DNA of 10,936 bases from NCBI GenBank assembly GCA_013817465.1, contig JACDCP010000083.1:1-10936 (forward strand), read 5' to 3'. Source of the stretch: Gammaproteobacteria bacterium. Lineage in GTDB: Bacteria; Pseudomonadota; Gammaproteobacteria; Steroidobacterales; JACDCP01. The notes beneath the pieces are model-generated. The model made no database searches, was not told the origin of the DNA, and worked only from the letters and a program-made list of their open reading frames with translations. Made by a program: the position numbers and the translations under genes. Below, in pieces: positions 8,004-10,936 of the stretch (positions within the stretch are counted from its first letter, which is position 1; the number at the start of each line of letters is the position of its first letter).

Positions 8004-9839
8004 ATGTGCGGAATCGTCGGAGCCGTCGCCGAGCGCAACGTCGTGCCTATTCTCATGGAGGGCCTGCGCCGCCTGGAATACCGCGGTTACGACTCGGCCG
8101 GCATCGCCGTGCTCAACGGCTCCCGCGAAATCCTGCGCGCGCGCAGCGAAGGCAAGGTCACTAAACTGCAGGAGGCGATCGACAAGGCACAGCCGCGCGG
8201 CAATACCGGCATCGCGCACACGCGATGGGCAACGCATGGCGTGCCCAGCGAACGTAATGCACACCCGCATCTATCGAACGGCACGATCGCCGTCGTTCAC
8301 AACGGCATCATCGAGAACTACGAGCCGCTGCGTGAGGCGCTGAAAGGCCTCGGTTACGAATTTCTGTCGGAGACCGATACCGAGGTTGTCGCCCATCGCA
8401 TCCACTATCATTCCCAATCGAGTGTGGACCTGTTCGCCGCCGTGCGCGCCACGGTCGCGGAGCTGAGCGGAGCGTATGCGCTGGCGGTCATGAGCGAATC
8501 CGACCCGGATTGCGTCGTGCTCGCCCGCTGCGGCTGTCCGATCGTTGTCGGTCTCGGCATCGACGAGAACTTCGTGGCCTCGGACGTCTCGGCCCTCCTG
8601 CCGGTCACACGCCAGTACATCATCCTGGAAGAAGGCGACGTCGCGGAGATTCGCAGGCAGGGCGTCAAGGTGCTCGATCGCGACGGCAAGCATGTCGAGC
8701 GGGCGGTCAGGGAAAGCCAGCTCACTGCAGACGCCGTCGAGCGCGGCGAGTTCCGCCATTACATGCTCAAGGAAATCCACGAGCAGCCGGAAGCGGTGGC
8801 GCAGACCCTGGAGGAACGCGTCAGCAACGGTCGAGTGCTGCCTGCGGTCTTCGGACCGGCGGCCGCCGCCATCTTTCAGGGAACGCGCGCCGTGCACATC
8901 GTCGCCTGTGGCACGAGCTACCACGCCGGACTCATCGCGCGTTATTTGATCGAGGAGTTGTGCAGCATTCCGTGCACGGTCGAGATCGGGAGCGAGTATC
9001 GTTACCGCTCGCCGCTCGTTCCGGACAAGGCGTTGTTCGTAACCATTTCCCAGTCGGGCGAAACGGCGGATACCCTGGCCGCGCTCCGCGCCGCGCAGAA
9101 TCTCGGTTATCTCGGCACGCTTGCGATCTGCAACGTCGCCGAAAGCTCGCTGGTGCGCGAGTCGGAGCTCGTGCTCATGACGCGCGCGGGCCCGGAGATC
9201 GGTGTTGCGTCGACGAAGGCGTTCACCACGCAGCTCGCGGCGCTGGGCCTGCTCGCCGTATCGCTGGCAAAGATCAACGGTCTCGATGCGGGGCGCGAGC
9301 GCAGGCTCGTCGCCGAGCTCATGGCCATTCCGGCGCTGATTCAGAAAACCCTGGGCATGGACGCTGGAATCGCCGAGCTCGCGGAGCATTTTGCAGAGAA
9401 GCAGCATGCGCTGTTTCTCGGCCGCGGCGCCATGTATCCGGTGGCCATGGAAGGGGCGCTCAAGCTCAAGGAGATTTCCTACATCCATGCCGAGGCGTAT
9501 CCGGCCGGAGAGCTCAAGCATGGCCCGCTTGCGCTGGTCGACGCGGAAATGCCGGTGATCGCGGTCGCGCCGAACAATGCGTTGCTGGAAAAGCTCAAGT
9601 CGAACCTCCAGGAAGTGCGCGCGCGCGGGGGCCAGCTCTATGTTTTCGCCGATCAGGATGTCGGCATCGAGAGCGCCGACGGGATGACGGTCCTGCACAT
9701 GCCTGCGCACATCGAAGCCTCGCAGGAGCCGATCCTTTACACCATCCCGCTGCAGCTACTTGCGTATCACGTCGCCGTGCTCAAGGGCACCGACGTCGAT
9801 CAGCCGCGCAATCTCGCGAAGTCGGTGACCGTCGAGTAG
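8004..9839 (+). CDS. glmS: glutamine-fructose-6-phosphate aminotransferase (isomerising)
   Basis: GlmS makes glucosamine-6-phosphate from fructose-6-phosphate and glutamine, the first committed step to UDP-GlcNAc. The product is 611 residues (E. coli 609). The N-terminal class II glutaminase domain starts MCGIVGAV, with Cys2 as the nucleophile exposed after Met removal, followed by RRLEYRGYDSAGIA, TRWATHG (73-79), HNGIIENY and SETDTEV. The C-terminal half has two SIS sugar-isomerase domains, with ACGTSYHAG, SQSGETADT (349-357), the catalytic Glu490 in KLKEISYIHAEAY, His506 in ELKHGPLAL and Lys606 in the terminal LAKSVTVE. The ATG at 8004 has only a weak ribosome site. No glmS ribozyme is expected or seen in the 88-base leader; that RNA is a Gram-positive feature. 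Position after glmU is the usual gammaproteobacterial arrangement. Confidence 0.98.
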   Translation: MCGIVGAVAERNVVPILMEGLRRLEYRGYDSAGIAVLNGSREILRARSEGKVTKLQEAIDKAQPRGNTGIAHTRWATHGVPSERNAHPHLSNGTIAVVHNGIIENYEPLREALKGLGYEFLSETDTEVVAHRIHYHSQSSVDLFAAVRATVAELSGAYALAVMSESDPDCVVLARCGCPIVVGLGIDENFVASDVSALLPVTRQYIILEEGDVAEIRRQGVKVLDRDGKHVERAVRESQLTADAVERGEFRHYMLKEIHEQPEAVAQTLEERVSNGRVLPAVFGPAAAAIFQGTRAVHIVACGTSYHAGLIARYLIEELCSIPCTVEIGSEYRYRSPLVPDKALFVTISQSGETADTLAALRAAQNLGYLGTLAICNVAESSLVRESELVLMTRAGPEIGVASTKAFTTQLAALGLLAVSLAKINGLDAGRERRLVAELMAIPALIQKTLGMDAGIAELAEHFAEKQHALFLGRGAMYPVAMEGALKLKEISYIHAEAYPAGELKHGPLALVDAEMPVIAVAPNNALLEKLKSNLQEVRARGGQLYVFADQDVGIESADGMTVLHMPAHIEASQEPILYTIPLQLLAYHVAVLKGTDVDQPRNLAKSVTVE

Positions 9840-9856
9840 CTGCAGGTCTCGAGTCA

Positions 9857-10936
9857 TTGAGCGAAAATGCAAACAGCAGGGCCGGTCGGGAAGGACCGGA
9901 CACAGGTCCGCGCGTCGTCATCGTCGGCGCGGGCTTTGCCGGGCTGGCAGCGGCCGCCGGCCTCGGCGGCGCGCCCGCGCGCGTCACGCTGATCGACCGC
10001 CAGAATTATCATCTGTTCGTGCCGCTGCTCTACCAGGTGGCGACGGCGGGTTTGTCGCCTGCCGACATTGCGGAGCCGATCCGGCGCATCCTGCGCCGTC
10101 ACCGCAATATCGATGTGCTGCTCGGCGAGGTCGCCGGCGTGGACACCACGGCCCGGCGGGTCCGGCTGGCCGATGATCGGGAGATCGAATACGACTTTCT
10201 CGTCATCGCCACGGGGTCCCGGCAAAGCTACTTCGGTCACGCCGAATGGGAACGGCATGCTCCGGGTTTGCGGACCATCGATGATGCCCGCGAGATCAGG
10301 AGCCGGGTGCTGCTGGCATTCGAGCGCGCGGAAATGTGCCTGGACGCCGCCGAGCGAGTGCGCCTGATGACCATCGTCATCGTCGGCGGCGGGCCGACCG
10401 GCGTGGAGCTGGCAGGGGCCGTCGCGGAGCTCGCCCGGCATACTCTCAGCCGCGACTTTCGCAACATCGATCCGCGCACCGCTTCCGTGCGCTTGATCGA
10501 GGCCGGCCCGCGCCTGCTGCCGGCCTTCCCGCCGAAGCTGTCGGAATACGCCAGATCTGCGCTCGAGCGCCTCGGCGTAGAGGTGAGCACGGGCGCGATG
10601 GTCGAAGCGGTGCACGCGCAAGGCGTCACCGTCGGTGGGCAGCCCATCGCTGCCGCCACGGTGCTCTGGGGGGCGGGCGTTGCGGCGTCGCCCGCAGGGC
10701 GCTGGCTCGGCGTCGAGACCGACGGGGCCGGGCGGGTCCGGGTCGGAAAGACGCTGGAGGTGCCCGCCTTGAACGGCGTTTTCATGCTCGGGGACAGCGC
10801 GGTTTTCGAGGATGACCAAGGCCGGCCGCTGCCCGGACTGGCGCAGGTCGCAAAGCAGCAGGGCCAGCATCTGGGCCGGCAGCTAAGGCGCCATCTGAGC
10901 GATGGCCGGCCCATGCAGCCGTTTCGATTCCGCAAT
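9857..10936 (+). CDS. ndh: type II NADH:quinone oxidoreductase (NDH-2), 3' end missing
   Basis: This FAD enzyme passes electrons from NADH to quinone at the inner face of the membrane without pumping protons. The frame is open to the window end for 360 codons; family members are about 420-450 residues. The FAD-binding fold begins PRVVIVGAGFAGL (18-30, GxGxxG), then NYHLFVPLLYQVATAGLSPADIAEPIRRILR, typical of the family. The NADH-binding fold has IVIVGGGPTGVELAG (glycines 177, 179, 182; Glu184). GDSAVFED gives the FAD-contacting Asp313, and AQVAKQQ (329-335) matches the AQxAxQQ quinone-site motif. The membrane-anchoring C-terminus is outside. The first start in frame is TTG at 9857, 17 bases after the glmS stop, with AGGT at 9844-9847. 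The ATG at 9867 is in a different frame and does not yield this protein. A sulfide:quinone reductase is less likely, as the paired redox cysteines are absent. Confidence 0.9.
   Translation, partial: MSENANSRAGREGPDTGPRVVIVGAGFAGLAAAAGLGGAPARVTLIDRQNYHLFVPLLYQVATAGLSPADIAEPIRRILRRHRNIDVLLGEVAGVDTTARRVRLADDREIEYDFLVIATGSRQSYFGHAEWERHAPGLRTIDDAREIRSRVLLAFERAEMCLDAAERVRLMTIVIVGGGPTGVELAGAVAELARHTLSRDFRNIDPRTASVRLIEAGPRLLPAFPPKLSEYARSALERLGVEVSTGAMVEAVHAQGVTVGGQPIAAATVLWGAGVAASPAGRWLGVETDGAGRVRVGKTLEVPALNGVFMLGDSAVFEDDQGRPLPGLAQVAKQQGQHLGRQLRRHLSDGRPMQPFRFRN

Noticed and set aside
8271..9710. 479-codon open frame on the - strand within glmS
   Set aside because: Same cause: it lies wholly antisense to glmS and its product is compositionally biased without recognisable motifs.
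9867..9869. ATG as start of the gene after glmS
   Set aside because: It is in frame 3 and leads away from the Rossmann motif; the NDH-2 protein reads in frame 2.
9854..10870. 338-codon open frame on the - strand opposite the NDH-2 gene
   Set aside because: The + strand frame carries FAD, NADH and quinone-site motifs over its full length; the antisense product does not resemble any protein.

Overview
The window holds most of a bacterial F1Fo ATP synthase (atp) operon, followed by the two UDP-N-acetylglucosamine genes glmU and glmS and the first 360 codons of an FAD-dependent type II NADH dehydrogenase. All genes lie on the + strand and are tightly packed. The order atpB-E-F-H-A-G-D-C-glmU-glmS is the one known from Escherichia coli and many other Gammaproteobacteria. 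Protein details such as the NIYRYTLAG stretch in the beta subunit and the close match of each subunit to its E. coli counterpart point to the gamma/beta-proteobacterial branch. The sequence is GC-rich with strong third-position GC, which suits a free-living high-GC gammaproteobacterium of the Xanthomonadales/Steroidobacterales/Nevskiales kind. That lineage guess is an inference.

Layout: 1-582 is the 3' part of atpB (subunit a). Next come atpE (620-907, subunit c), atpF (950-1429, GTG start, subunit b), atpH (1429-1983, delta), atpA (1996-3537, alpha), atpG (3547-4413, gamma), atpD (4546-5925, beta) and atpC (5974-6405, epsilon). Every subunit that can be checked keeps its key residues: the proton-path Arg of a, the carboxylate Asp of c, P-loops in alpha and beta, the arginine finger of alpha and the DELSEEQ motif of beta. 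glmU (6554-7915) and glmS (8004-9839) make UDP-GlcNAc for peptidoglycan and lipopolysaccharide. From 9857 to the window end, a TTG-started reading frame encodes an NDH-2-type quinone reductase, cut by the window edge.

How they work together: the synthase uses proton-motive force to make ATP. NDH-2 feeds NADH electrons to quinone without pumping, so it belongs to the same respiratory economy. GlmS and GlmU supply cell-wall amino sugar.

The coding content is housekeeping, and I see no sign of a new multi-gene system, defence island, CRISPR array, prophage, tRNA or rRNA. The unusual material is in the gaps: an 86-bp near-perfect inverted repeat between atpG and atpD, likely a mobile palindromic element; a short GC palindrome between atpD and atpC; a mutually exclusive stem-loop region between atpC and glmU; and a small hairpin between atpE and atpF. 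No gap longer than 150 bases exists in the window.
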